64,000 nt of DNA from Agarophyton chilense (taxonomy: Eukaryota; Rhodophyta; Florideophyceae; Gracilariales; Gracilariaceae), in contig JARGXX010000077.1 in NCBI GenBank assembly GCA_030374765.1, forward strand, positions 310,001 to 374,000, read 5' to 3'. The notes below the pieces were generated by a model that was not told the DNA's origin, searched no databases, and saw only the letters and a list, made by a program, of their open reading frames with translations. Each line of letters opens with the position of its first letter. Within the stretch, counting starts at the first letter, position 1. This document shows, piece by piece, positions 9,501 to 21,442 of this stretch. A program made the position numbers and the translations under genes.

Positions 9501-12244
9501 ATCGGGTGAAACTTCGCAAGTACTCAACGAAGTTGAAACTATTCCCGGCACGGGCTCCTCTCGAGTTTGTCGCCATTGACATCCTCTTTAAGCTCCTCAC
9601 CACACGACGTGGACATAAGTTTTTACTCGTTATCACGGATCGTTTCTCAAAACTGGTTCGGACCGTACCTCTACGGAAGATATCCGCTTTCACGGTTGCA
9701 CAAGCATTTGTAACCCATTGGGTATTCGTCTACGGCCCGCCGGTTAATCTTCTATCCGATAACGGAAAACAGTTCGCATCGCGATTCTTCGAGGACGTGT
9801 GCAGGATTTTTGACATCAAGAACCTGTTCACAACGACCTATCACCCCCAGTGTAATGGGCAAGTGAAGCGGTTTAACCGAACGCTATTAGCGTCTCTCCG
9901 TTCTTACGGGACCGACCACCCAAAGACATGGGATTTATATACCGACGCCTTGACGTTCGCGTACAATACGCAGGTACACCGTACTACGGGCTTGACTCCA
10001 TTCGAACTGGTCTTGTCCCGCCCTCCGCCCGCTGTCGCGTTAGAACCCCAGCCCACGCTGGATGCGTTCCCTTCCGTGAAGGATTATCGCCACAGGTGGA
10101 AAGAGTGGCTTACGAAGCTGATCCCGGTCGCCCGAAGCTCGATGGCTCGTGCCCAAGCCGCTTACAAGCGTGATTTCGACTCTCGCGTACGCGGTAAGGC
10201 CCCGCCAATCAAAGCCGGTGACTTCGTCTTCGTCCGTAAGGAGTACTGGAACCCTGAAAAGGAAAAGAAGCACAAGCTTTCTTCCGTCGCGGACGGTCCT
10301 TACAAGGCCATTTCGGTGAAAGACGACACCATCGTGGTGAAAATTGTCGACGCTCTTGAGCGGATCTCCCGCGACCGCGTTGTACTCGCCCCGCGACCGA
10401 CGTTGGAAGTAACCGAAATGGGTCAACAATCCCTCTCTGAGGATGATGGTGCTCGGCACACAACAGTGGCTCAGCCCACTGCCGTGGTTTCCAGACCTTC
10501 TGCGTTACCACACCCTACCCGAGGACTCTCTGACTTGCCGATCTTATCGGACCAAGGCCAGAATGGCCTCTCTTCTCTCACGCCACGGCGCGATGTCTAC
10601 CCCCGCCCGTTGGGCGTTTCAACCACTTCCCATGCCGCTCCGTCTCAGGAGGGGGAGGAGGCTCATAACTCTCGTCGAGAGACGGAAACCGCTTCGTCGC
10701 GTCATGACAACCGTGGTGCACGGACTTTTGGACACACCAGCAAGAACAACGGTGATCCGGACGTCCCGTCTACGGACGTGCCATCTCCGCATTTGCGCGC
10801 TACAGCCGTTGCTGAACCCTCCATAAGAAGCGCCACCGCATCTGCGTCTGATCGCACTCCCCACGGGGACTCTACTCGACAGGACGCACCACGTAGTGGA
10901 AACCCTCTCGCCGAAGCGAAACCGAAATCGTCGCAGGATGCTGTTCGCCCTCGCGATACTGGACCGGCTATGCCGTCGAGCGTTGACCCGCAGCCCGTGG
11001 GTCACGGTTCGTCGACACCAGCTACGCTGGAAAACTTAGAGCACGCCCTCGCAGGCCCCTCTAGGCCGAATCGATCGGAAGTGGTCCCTCGTACTGTACG
11101 GCAGGACACACCGGCTAAGCCGGGCAAGCACACCGTAGCAGACGGGAGATTCACACCCAGCACGCTTGATGCTGGTTCAGAACCCGCGCGCAGTGGCGGA
11201 CGCACTCCAAGTGTCTCGGGTGACCTCGACAGCGTTGTCGAAGGCGCACCGGTCACCCCGGAGAATGTGCCCGTCAAGGACGGAAGCACCTCGTCGCCGA
11301 GTGAAGTTGAACCCTCGAAAGGGATAGTTGAGGACGAACTCGCTCCCCGTAGGGGTTCCTCGCCGCGCACTTCGCCGCCCGTTGGTGAGGAAGGCACGGT
11401 TGACCCGGAGTTGCACGCCCGTCGCGGTACTTTGTCGCCCAAGCGAGCAGACATACCGGCAGCGCCGTTGCACACGCCCTCACGTGAGGAGGCGGAACGC
11501 AGCACGGCGCGGAGTACTCCCAGCCATCAGCCGGACGTGTCACGTGACCAGACGACACCCGGCTCGGAAGATACGCCAATCAACGCCCAAGGCGGCTCAC
11601 CCGGCAAGGCACGACGCCCCGTGATGAAACCGCCTCCCGCGTCAAGTCCAGCACCGTCGCGACGGATTTCACCCCGACGAATCGCGGAACGCGACCGCGA
11701 AACCCAGCCTTGGGATGAGCCCGCGTTCCCCCGAAGGGTGGCCTCTGCACGAGAACTCTCGGAAAGCATTCCGACCCAAAAACTGGGAGAATTGCCCCAC
11801 GGGAAGGCCTCCGGCCGAAGCCGTCGAACTGACGCTCGTCGTCATGACGCCTTGGCGGAAGCAACCCGCCAAGCGGCCAAGGCAACCCGGAACCCGGTTC
11901 GTTCCCCTACCCAGGGCATGGAAAGGCAACGCCAACCCATGGACTCCTCGGGGGAAGGGCACAGTAGCTCACACGCACCTGCGGACGTACACCGGTTTGG
12001 TCCGGTGACGCGTACACCGCAAGGGCGGGAAGTCTACGAGAAGGAGTTCGTGGTCGACCACATAGTGGAGCACTCATACCATCCGGATGGTTATATTCAA
12101 TACCTCGTCCGTTGGTACGGTTTAGGGCCCGAATGGGATTCGGATGAGCCGATGGAACATCTCCCACGTTCGAAGGTGGTGTCATATCACCGCAGAACGC
12201 GGACGGGAATCCCGGCATTGGTTGTTAAAGCCCAGGTGGGATAA
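6497..12244 (+). pseudogene. pol: Pol of element B: protease-RT-RNase H-integrase-chromodomain, one nonsense codon and a mutated integrase
   Basis: One frame of 1916 codons broken only by TAG at 7784-7786; element C has a Lys codon in that stretch. Before the stop: aspartic protease (LDTGAGPNFI). After it, counting from 7793: reverse transcriptase with first catalytic Asp at residue 71 and YLDD at 133-136; RNase H with VDTDSS and TDHSS; integrase with an HHCC finger (GGHAGG..CTEC) and catalytic Asp 596 and Asp 656. The Glu expected 35 residues later is Lys 692 (GQVKRFN, against GQVERFN in C). A Pro/Ser/Thr-rich, probably disordered linker of about 450 residues leads to a chromodomain (EFVVDHIVEH..VRWYG), which in this class reads histone marks to steer integration. 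Family assignment is firm; the element should not integrate by itself. Confidence 0.9.
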
Positions 12245-12423
12245 CACCCATTTCGGTAGAAGAGAAAAGAGAAGTAGGTTTGCTTGAGAACAGGCTGTTG
12301 AAGGAAGGTTTTGGGTTACACAAGTCACTTGGTTTTTATTCGAAGCTATCGATGGAATACCGAGCACTCGGGATACTACTCTAAGTCACAACGGAAGACT
12401 CCCCATCGGGATAGCGTGCCCCG
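12245..12423. other. Convergent gap between pol and aORF of element B
   Basis: 179 bases separate the pol stop from the aORF stop. It holds a purine-rich stretch (AGAAGAGAAAAGAGAAG) just after pol and no ORF. Transcripts from both sides would end here or overlap. Confidence 0.6.
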
Positions 12424-14361
12424 TCACGGGTTCGGCTCACCGCCCCCGGGTTGGTTACCTCCCTGGAGGCGGGTGATCAAGGCCTCGCGCATCGCGGCAA
12501 CATCGCCACTCGCTGCGTTGGTCTCCAGGCCCACCTGTCGCAGGAACTGGGAGATCACGGCCGCTTGACCCGCCGGAGCGGAGATCGCATCGCCTGGGGC
12601 GGACGCCCCACCACTTGGGAGATTCACCGGTGGAACCGGAGGTGGTCCAGCTACCGCGTACTCCGACCCAGCCCCCGCGGGGCTATCCAAATCCACGTAA
12701 GGCGTGGCTGGCGTCCCCGCGTTATAGGGAACTTCCGCTTCGGATCCCACGACCTCCGCCTCGGCGTACGCTTCCCCGTCGTCGGGTTCGTTGTCCACAA
12801 TTGGATCGTCGCCGTCGTAGACGTGGTAATATTCATCCGCGTCCACGAAACCGATCGGATGCCCCTCGGGGATATGGCGTGGTGCAAACCGGAGTTCGTT
12901 CGCTTCCTCCGCGGTGATTTCGTGCCCTTCCCAAGGGTCAAAGTATACGAAATCACCTCCCAAGGGAGTACGCCTTCCTGGTGACAGGTCCTGACCCCGG
13001 CTACCCACGGTGCGCCCGCTTTGTTCAATCGGAACGGTGGTCCAGTCCAACTAGTCGATGTAATCGAGAAGACCCGCCACTTCTTCGGCGTTAGTTACTC
13101 CACCAAGTGGGATGCTCAGGTCCAGGCTGCGAATCGCGGACCTCAACCGGAACGGGAGGAACCACAGTCTGTACTGGTCATACACCTCCTGGAGGATGAA
13201 CACCGCCGCGCGGACTGCCCATTCGGTAATCACCACGGACCACAGTCCGGACTCGGGATCCTCGATGAGGTACGAACCGTAATACGTGATGACTGGTGGC
13301 AGCTCGATGTAACAGCCCCGGCAGGCCTCGAGGTTCGACCACCACGGTGGAATGAGTACATAGCGACCCCATCGGTCGGCCACGCGAAGGCGTTCGATCT
13401 CCACGTTCTGATACGGGACCAAATACCCGAATCGGGATCGTGCTCGACGCTCGAAGCGGATCAGGGCGAGGAAGTTGGCCCGCGCAAGTCGACGCATGTA
13501 GCGGAATTCTGCCCGGATAATCGGTCGCGTCCAGCACATGGCCTCTTGCCGTGCTATCGGGATGCCCCTCCACGACAGTGTTTCCAAACCCGCCAGGCGG
13601 TCGACGTAACCAATTTCACCTTGAGTGCGGTAAAGCCGAATGTCGGTGCCGAGACCATCGGGGATGGGATATTCGAAAGAAGCCCGGCGAAGCCGTTGAT
13701 GGCCAAGAAGGACGAAGGCCGCATGAGCGGAAGCCGAGGTTTCACTACCCCGGCGCGCCACAGCGTGGACCGGAACCGCTACGTGGCGTCGCCAATCCAA
13801 CGAAGTTGTCGCCACGGCCAGAATATCGCCCGGAAGAATCCCGTTTCCATCGGTGTACATCGCTATGAGCGCTTCGTTTAACACCTCAATCGGGTGGAAC
13901 CACGGCGCGAGCCGGAGAACGGACGCATGATGCCCAGGATGGCGCCCGACAAGCATGTCGTATGGCGGCCACCCTCTCGGGGGGAACATTCCGTACGGAG
14001 CAGCAGCCGCGTTCGCGATAGGAATCTGCAGCGCAGCCGATGACGCGCTTTGCGGAAGCGGAGCGGACCGGAAGCCGGAGAAGTACCCCGCAGGGAGACG
14101 GTTGGGTTGATTGTTTTGGTTGCTCATCGGTGAGCGAAGAGGCCGGATGACCGGAAGAGGAGACCGGCGAAGCGAAAGACGATGCCGAGGAATCGGAGGA
14201 CTGGCACGCAAGGATGCGGACTCGGTTGAGATGGAACGTTGAGAACGGTTGTTCCCAGGAGACTGGAGTTTTGCCGCACTGCGTTTGTTGGCATTGGATG
14301 AAGTGGATCCCAGCGATCTGGTTGCACTCTTATGCATTCGTCTCGGCGCGTCGCCCACCAT
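12424..14361 (-). pseudogene. Antisense ORF protein (aORF) of element B, unknown family, one internal TAG
   Basis: A minus-strand gene of 645 codons running against pol, from ATG 14361 (second candidate ATG 14127, which fits the starts in C and D better) to a stop at 12424. A single in-frame TAG at 13051-13053 divides it; both sides align with the intact aORF of element C. Shared landmarks with C are APWFHP, a second block with RAEFR, then SRFG.LVPY..VE.ER, WWS, RGC..ELPP and, after the TAG, HPIGFV. The middle is rich in Trp, Tyr and Arg and looks globular; the C-terminal 150 residues are acidic, then Pro/Gly-rich. I see no signal peptide, membrane segment, zinc knuckle or enzymatic motif. 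I do not recognise the family. Its promoter should lie in or next to the 3' LTR, read backwards. Confidence 0.75.
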
Positions 14362-14384
14362 CGCGGATGTCGTACTCGCGCCTC

Positions 14385-14394
14385 AGGAGGGGGA
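14385..14394 (+). other. Polypurine tract of element B
   Basis: AGGAGGGGGA lies two bases before the 3' LTR start TGAAGTGCAAC. The same tract occurs in element C at the same place on its own strand. It would prime plus-strand DNA synthesis. Confidence 0.75.
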
Positions 14395-14396
14395 TA

Positions 14397-15318
14397 TGAA
14401 GTGCAACCCTCGTGAGGGCCGTTTTCCAGGACTTGGTTTTTTTTCCGCCTCGGGCGATACTTGTGAGATCTATGAGTAATACCGCTACTAGCGGGCTGGC
14501 GTAGCCAGATTTATACGCATTGTACGCGAAGTGCACCGGCGGCCGTGCGCCGTGGCCCCGATTCGGGTGTGACTTACCCACGTGTACCACGGGTGGCCCA
14601 GGACAGGTTGGCACAGCATAGCTGGATATTTCTCTATTTATTTAGCTTTATTACACTAGGTTAGGGAGCTCTTTACAGTATTCTACACTATATAGTGCCA
14701 GGGCGATCTCGCCCTGACACTCAGTAAACCTCCCCAACCAGGGTTCTTGGCTCTAAGTCTTTTTCCGCTTTCGCAAGTCTTCCACACTCTACGGAGGTGA
14801 AGCCGCGTTACTAACAGTAGACTTATCCACCCTGCGTCAACAGGAGACTCACCACTGTTAGCGTGTATATCTTTCATACCACTGCCGTGTTTTCGCCCCA
14901 GTATTGGGTTTGCTACATATTTCTTTTGGCTCTCGTGGCCCATGCCCCCGATCGCCCCCACTGGGTCGTCCCCCCTTTATCGCTTACCCACTCTCGTTGT
15001 AGCTCCCCGTTTTGCTTTGTGGTTGGTTATTCGTGCCGCTCGCGCGTGTGCCGCGCGCCGGCTTACCGGGTTTACCGCCACTGCTGTGGTTGCATTACTC
15101 GATCTCAAGACTTGCCCACTCCCGTGGAATACAGCTCATACCTGGTCTGCTCCCTTCTAGCATCCTGCACTCTCTCCGCTTGGCGTGCCGGTGAACCTCG
15201 GCCTTACACCCCGACTTAGTCGTGTTCACTCCGGAGAGGCTCCGTCGCCGTGCTACCCTCCTTGGAGGAAGACTCGGACATGTTCGTGTGTTTCCGCCGC
15301 CCTTGGCGTTGCACTACA
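14397..15318 (+). repeat. 3' LTR of element B (922 bp)
   Basis: It starts TGAAGTGCAAC after the polypurine tract and ends GTTGCACTACA; these ends are inverted repeats with one mismatch. The length is close to the 916 bp of element C. A TATATAG followed by AGTGCCAG (14694-14701) and a short hairpin GGGCGATCTCGCCC mark a probable promoter/R region. The second half is pyrimidine-rich. The copy upstream of gag is not in the window, so the boundary rests on PPT, termini and length rather than on a direct repeat. Confidence 0.72.
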
Positions 15319-17731
15319 CATAGGGAGGCCGCTTTTCGGTTAGTGGCAGCATGGCGACGTCCAATTCTTTTATCTGCAATAAATCACCTAGCCTGAGATA
15401 CCCATCAAACAGCAGCAGCAATCCTACCACCAGATCCGGATCCCCTTGTTTGAAAAGATCCAATTCCAATCCGTATACAACGATTTCTGGACACACGCCA
15501 AAATGAAGGTTAGGACGCGACGCTGTCCAGCCTTGTATACTTTGATTCGCCAATACCAATTTCCCGCTGAGTTCGGGGAGAAAAAACTCCAACGCTGATT
15601 TTACCTGAGCTACACCTCCTGCCTTCAATTGTTGATTACCATGAAAAAGATCAATGCAATACCTCGTGAACAACTTATCAACTTCTTCTGCGTTTCTACA
15701 TCGACGCCGAGCGACTGGTTGTTGTGCCAGCCTCTCCACGAAATAACCAAGGTTCTTACGGTATCCCTCCAACGTTGCCGCTTTTGCCCGCCGGTGAGCT
15801 AGATCAAAAAGCCGGTGACGGTTCATCGGCTGTATTTTTCGCACTAGGGACATAAAATAATCCATTGTTAGGTCACCAACGAGTACCAACGCGGCAACGC
15901 GTCTGCAGATCCGGTTAAAGCTTCGCTTACTGCTACGTCCCTTAAGCAAAGCTCCAAGAAGCGACTGGTTATCAATAAACATAATTATCCGTGTTCGATA
16001 ATTGTTCCGATTTCGAAGAAGCCAAAGCAGACCAAGAATGACTGCTCCGCCCTCTAGAATGTGTATCGGGTGTTTTTTCTTCCAACGATGTCGTATCGCA
16101 ATTTTCCACTCCTGTTCTTCAATCCATTCAATCCGATCCGATCCTTCGCAAATTTTCAAAGGATCTCGGCACTCGGTATAAACTACTCCTCCACCAATTA
16201 AGCTTGCGTCTGTACAAAGGATTGTTGTGTTGAACGGCGTATAAATATTAATCCGGATCAACGGTGCTAGTTTTAAAGTTAATTCCAGCTCCTTCCGGCT
16301 AACTACGTTGCAGCCAACATTGGTTGAGGACTTAATGTAATATATTCTTTCGAAGACCGAAAAGAGTGGCCTCCTCAATAGCATAAATCAAGCCCATTTT
16401 CCAATTATGCTTTGTACTTCTTGTACCTTTTATATCTTCTGTTTCAGCATGTTTTCAGTAATTGTTATCAGCGTTCTCATTTTTTCCCGTTTTGGCATCA
16501 ATACGCCATTTTTACCGACTTCAATTCCCAAGACTCCTGTACTTCCTCCTTCTGCAGGCCATGATACTTTTGTCGCCTGCGAAGGCAAAGAGCTACGCTC
16601 AGACTCGTTTATCACGACCCGCAGATTTCTTTCCGACATCCCTTTGCTTGTTCCAAACGAAAAATAATCGTCCCCGTAAGCTCCAACTTTATATTCGCCA
16701 ACGGAAATTGAATCCGCTACCCAGTCGTCCATGCAGAGCTTAGGGCGAGCTAAGATTTATAGATGGATTTTCTGAGCCACGAAGACGGAGTGTGACCACC
16801 CCATGGGCATTGAGAGCATGACGGGGAATAATTTTTTCCTTTCGACTTCGATTGGTGGCAAACCAAAATACGTATTCATCCATCCTAGTAGTTTCATTCG
16901 GTGGTATTGATTTTCCATGTCTGACTTTTTAACATAAAGGGTTCGTCCTTCCGGGATGTGTATTCTCGCCAGATGCCCTGGGTTAGGATGATCGATTTTT
17001 GGTGGATCGGTAAACCGAAGGTTAGCGTTCCGAGCGTCGATTATGAGCCTTTGTTTTCCCTCTTTTTTAGGAACCGCAAAAACACCATTTACAACTTTCG
17101 GTTTTCTTTCCCTCAAATCTACTAACCCCCCTTCCACCAATTTTCTAATCAGGGCATTGTAATCTTTCGCATTCACTCCACAAAACGGCTTCTTAGCTCC
17201 TTTCACCTCTTCATCTTCTCGGATACTTTTTCTAGTCATATATAGTAGCTGTATATCCCCTGGTAGTAATGAGATAATATCAGCCGAGGATGCCAGACCA
17301 TTTTCTGGCAATGATACTCGGTCCGGATTCAGCCAGACCCACTGGTGTGGGTCACTGTATTCGAACGTAGAATCAAACTCTCCTACGGACTCCTCCGCAA
17401 CGAAATAATTTCGGCGGTATGAGTCCTCCCTGATGCCTTGCAAGATATTGCTCGCCAGGCTTTGGACAGCGTTCCTCTCTTGTACCGGTAGAAAGGGGTA
17501 GACATGCCCGGCATACAAGCAATTAAGCCCACTTCGAAGTCCCTTAAGTATACTTTGGATTTTCTTCTTGCGTCTCCACTTTTGTCGTTGTCGTGCGCTT
17601 GCTTTCTTTGTATCCCCGTCCTGTATATCAGACGCCCCTGACATAGGAAGCACGTCCCGCATGCCCGTCGAATTAAAAATTGTTGTTGTTGTTGCTATTG
17701 TTGTTTTTATATTAATTTTCATTCCCGTCAT
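15319..17731 (-). pseudogene. DIRS-like retroelement Pol: reverse transcriptase, RNase H and truncated tyrosine recombinase
   Basis: One minus-strand frame with in-frame stops at 16757-16759, 16430-16432 and near 16388. Order: a basic N terminus; RT with PKKEGKQRLIIDARNAN, first catalytic Asp in VKKSDMENQYHRM, SMPMGWSHSVFVAQ and catalytic AYGDDYFSFG; RNase H with CTDASLIGG, an ILEGG Glu and MFIDNQS; then a recombinase core-binding region (RRAKAATLEGYRKNL) and the start of the catalytic domain with its first Arg (GYLRLGDLL). The rest, with the nucleophilic Tyr, is missing because the LTR of element B begins there. YR retroelements integrate with this recombinase instead of a DDE integrase. RT plus RNase H plus YR makes the class call solid; the exact family (DIRS, Ngaro, PAT) is open. 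Confidence 0.75.
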
Positions 17732-18891
17732 CTTGCTTCCGCAAGGCAGATTTAGATTTATCCTTCTTAAACTCCTTACGAAGTTTTGCCGACTTTTGAA
17801 GCCTTCGCTTCATTGACTCGCTTATCAAATCTTCGTGCTCCTCTTCGAGTTCTCTGGCCGCTTCCCAGTTGCCAGTCTTATCAACCATTGTCACTGCAGC
17901 CAGCCTGCGAATTTCCAACTCCACCGCCAACTCATTTTTAGTGCGCATAACGCCCAAAGAGCTGATAAGGCAGTCGATACCCCAAGCTAGTGTTGCAGCT
18001 TCCCGACGGTTCCGAATGCTCGTCAAATGACGAGCTTCAACCCACGCAGAGACCGTCAGATAATTCTTCAGGGCTTTGCAGAGCATATCTTCCCCTTCAA
18101 GACTGTCAACCGAAACATATTGTTCAGGAAACGGTTTGCTAGCGAAAGCAACCCAGAACTTTTTGTTGGCCTTCTGCCGCTTTCGAATTCAAAGCCTTCT
18201 TCGCAAAGCTCGAAATCCCCTCGTCTCCACCGTCGGACTCTGAACCAGAGTCATTGCCGGAATCGACAACAACTCCTTCCATCACCTGTCTGATGTCGAC
18301 AAGAAAATCCTCCCCCTTTGACTTCTTCTTTGAATTTTTCCGCGACTCCTTCAATTCCTTAATGTCTTTAGTCATGCGTTTCTGTGCCTTCTCCAACCCC
18401 TCCATGAAAAAAAGAATTTTCTGCATTTCACTGGGGCGCGTAGTAGCCTCTTCCTCAGAGTCAGAATCCGGAGCGGAATCGGACTCGTATTCACTCGAAG
18501 GTTCACCCTCTTTGCCCCCCGTCACGCGTTTAGAACGCCCTCGAGGTTTTTGATCCGAGACGGTTACAACTCGAGTACTCGCTACTCCCTTAGAAGACCC
18601 CGCTTTCGACGCACTCCCTCCGACACTTAGTGGGTATGTTTTATCTTCAATGCAATGGAACAAGACGTCCGTGTCTCCCTCTTTAGGGATTCCCGGAATC
18701 TCATTCCTGATTACACGAAGGAGAGCGTTTTTGCTCTGTGACTTTTCTCCAAGGTAAACTGAAAGCCTACCCCAAAAAGCTTCTCTTACGACGCCCAAGG
18801 CTTCTTCCCCCATGCCCTCGATTTTCTGCCCGAGAGCCCTGCAGTTTGAAATTTTGTTTGTAGCAGGTCCATCACCTCTAAGGACGGTCAA
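17712..18891 (-). pseudogene. Gag-like ORF1 of the DIRS-like element, frameshifted
   Basis: Two minus-strand frames, 18891-18139 (250 codons) and 18086-17712 (124 codons), differ by one frame shift in the 50 bases between them and probably formed one protein. The first has an acidic Ser/Glu/Asp-rich middle and a Lys-rich coiled-coil-like stretch (EGLEKAQKRMTKDIKELK). The second is helical and charged and overlaps the RT frame by 20 bases. There is no zinc knuckle. Position directly upstream of RT suggests the Gag-equivalent; function is inferred from position only. Confidence 0.5.
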
Positions 18892-20069
18892 CCCATTCCG
18901 TCCTCGGGACTACTTTAACCCGTAGTGCAGGCTTGCGCTTTTAGGAGGGCTGCTCCTGGCTGAGCGCGCGACCTAAATAGGTCCAGCCGTCACCCGACCT
19001 CCATACAAGTGGAATTAGGTCCGGGCCTCGTATCCGTCAGGTCCCTGAGATTCGTGCCTCGACAACACTACCCACAGTTACTACTGGACATACCTTGGTG
19101 CTTTAAACACCCCCGCCTTACGTCATTACGCAAGGCACATGGTACAGAAATTTGAACAATTGTTTTTCAGAAAACCTTTCAAAAACTAAACACCAATAGC
19201 GCAAAAACCGTTAATTCCGATATGCAACTTCAAAAAACTTCATAAGACTCGATTAAAAAACACGCAGAACCCCCAGCCAGATACGACCTTCACGCAAGCT
19301 CCCGGATTGCACTGACGATAAACTTGCGCACGTGGGAAAAAACCCCTGATCACCCAATTAAGGAAAGACCTTACATAATTCCGTTTCTGGACTCTAACAC
19401 AAGCAACGCCAGAAAAGCCCAATGGACAACAACCCATACGGGAACACACTTAAGCTCTGCATTTCGTCGAACCTAGCCCTAAAAAAATTTTTTTCACCAG
19501 CATACCACAATGCCCGGCCTCGAAGTACCGATAATTTAATTTCCTCAGAAAATTGAAACAAGTTTCAAGAATTCTGAAAAACACACCAACTTGATAGGGA
19601 TCACTGGCCTACGGAGGCCTGATCACTTCCCTCTCCAACAGGGATCTCTCCCTGACTTACTCCGTTAGCCAGCTTACGCTGCCCAGTCGACACCACGAGG
19701 AGGTGGATTAAAGCTTTAGTCGACCAAACGCAGAGGCGTCAATTTTTCGTTAAGTCTCCGGAAATAATAATCCCTACGCAGGCTCTGGATTAAAACATCA
19801 TCTTCAGTCAAGTCTTTCATAATTTTTCAAATATGTCATCATCTATGTATTTTCAACGTGTAGTGGGTAACAGAGTAAACACCTGCGCACATCTTCTAAT
19901 TTCAGAGAGCGACTGTAAACGCATTTTTTTCACGCAATAAAAAACCAAACCCGTAAACAGTAATGTTCCAAAATATAATTTATTATCAAACATAATCGCA
20001 AACACACTTTTATCGTAAAAATTACAGCTAATTTATTGAAAGAAAATGCACACTCTCTAAAGTTGTTGT
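18892..20069. other. Non-coding flank of the DIRS-like element
   Basis: No convincing gene. 18900-19130 is GC-richer and could hold the left-hand repeats of the YR element, but I could not find the partner copy, which may lie beyond element B. From about 19740 it is AT-rich. Confidence 0.4.
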
Positions 20070-20333
20070 TTGAAACCTTGTCATCAATTAGAGGTTCAGG
20101 AGAAGGCTTACGAAGCCTTCAAATCAAATGTGGAAGAAAATATTGCCCCTATTACTAATGAAGCTTTAAAGTATGAAAAGCAGCAAACTTACAAGGATAA
20201 CGGTGACTGTCATACAATGAATCTGTCAAACTCTCCCACTGTGACAAACAGTGAGACACAAGACAGGTTTGTGGAAGTTTGTCGTACAATTACCTCTGGG
20301 GTATGCTACTGTCTTGTCTCGGGAGCGTGGTGA
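20070..20333 (+). CDS. Possible short ORF, 87 codons, unknown
   Basis: A plus-strand frame from ATG with a Glu/Lys-rich, helical first half. Its last 15 codons run into the LTR-like sequence that follows, so it is probably a truncated remnant of an older gene or transposon. It matches no family I recognise. It is listed only because its composition up to about 20280 is more protein-like than the surroundings. Confidence 0.2.
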   Translation: MKPCHQLEVQEKAYEAFKSNVEENIAPITNEALKYEKQQTYKDNGDCHTMNLSNSPTVTNSETQDRFVEVCRTITSGVCYCLVSGAW

Positions 20334-20870
20334 CGCTGAACCGTAGGGAGCGTGCTGAAGCTCAACCTTAGAAGGTAGACGTAATAAACCTCGATGGTAA
20401 CAGGGCACCGTGAAAACCCGCAGGGGCAAACGGCAGGGAACCTAGCCTTTACCGTGTAGGTGAACGATGGTAGGCGTCGACGCGCGGTAAAACCTATATG
20501 GTAGTTGAGAAACAGTGAACCAAAAAGTATATTTGTGACCCAAGTGGTGCCTGTATTTATCAGAATAGGGTGGGGGAGGTGCAGTTCCATATATGCAGTG
20601 GACTGCACTCTCCAGATCACCCGGGAGGTGCCAGAAAGGCACGGTCTCTGACCTAGTGTCAGAGACCTGGCCAGCACTGGCTACAGTGCCAGGTGGCCAC
20701 TCCACTACTGTACTAAAATAAATATAATTACAATTACAATTACTAACAATCACTCAATCAGAAGGTACATGTCAACACTACACGTGGCTGACAACACCTA
20801 GATGGTAGCTCGCCCGGAGCTGCGTGGCCGATGGTCCCTCGCATCCATCACCTACAAGGTCAGTGTGGTA
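20286..20870 (+). repeat. LTR-like fragment
   Basis: Non-coding, GC-richer island in AT-rich DNA. It has the ACAGTGCCAG module (AGTGCCAG at 20685-20692) also found in the LTRs of B and D, and a perfect hairpin GTCTCTGAC/GTCAGAGAC at about 20644-20666. An A/T-rich run follows, as in the D LTR. Ends were not fixed and no internal element is attached, so a solo LTR of another family is the likeliest reading. Confidence 0.4.
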
Positions 20871-21442
20871 CATCGAAAACCTCAAAGGTTAAACCTTCTG
20901 CCACTATACGACAATGTTCATTTGACCAAATGAATAACGAAAAATTAATCCCTGAGTCATAATGTTTCAATGCAAATTCATCGATGAAAAGTCATGGAAC
21001 CTGGTAAAGATATTATCTATACAATGAATGCGCTCTCGAGACTTTCTCCATATGATTTGTTCACGTGGAAGTTTTTCTAGCTCATTTGAAAATTATGGTT
21101 CGATATACGAACTCTCGGTTGTAAGGCAAAGACTTTAAACAGACTACAGGAGTTGAACTTTTGAAGTTTAGTAGTTTGATGTTGTTCATGGCCCGCTTTT
21201 TATTTTCAAATAGAAGATAAATTTGATCTAAAGACACGTTTTCGAAATACATTGACTCTCAGCAGCTCGCAAAGATCACGTCACGCAATCTGTTCGAATA
21301 AATACGGAAATTTATCATTTTCACTGGCTCTAAGAATTATCAAACTTTAAAAGATGCCAGATCGTCCTGCGTTTCTAACTTTTTGAAAGCTATAAATAAC
21401 CATCGAAAAGCTTCGTATCTACCTCACACACTTTGTGCGTAG
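20871..21442. other. AT-rich stretch without a recognisable gene
   Basis: No ORF of note and no repeat seen. It may contain the eroded 5' part of the transposase relic that follows. Confidence 0.4.

Larger units (their letters stand above)
4341..15318 (+). mobile_element. Element B: Ty3/Gypsy chromovirus with antisense ORF, 5' LTR absent from window
   Basis: Order on the plus strand: gag (4371-6500), pol in the -1 frame (to 12244) ending in a chromodomain, a minus-strand aORF (14361-12424), a polypurine tract and a 922-bp 3' LTR (14397-15318). No LTR or PBS lies upstream of gag; instead the LTR of element A begins 30 bp away. The element carries three visible lesions: a TAG in pol at 7784-7786, loss of the integrase catalytic Glu at 9866-9868 and a TAG in the aORF at 13051-13053. 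Its right end interrupts a tyrosine-recombinase gene. Confidence 0.88.
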
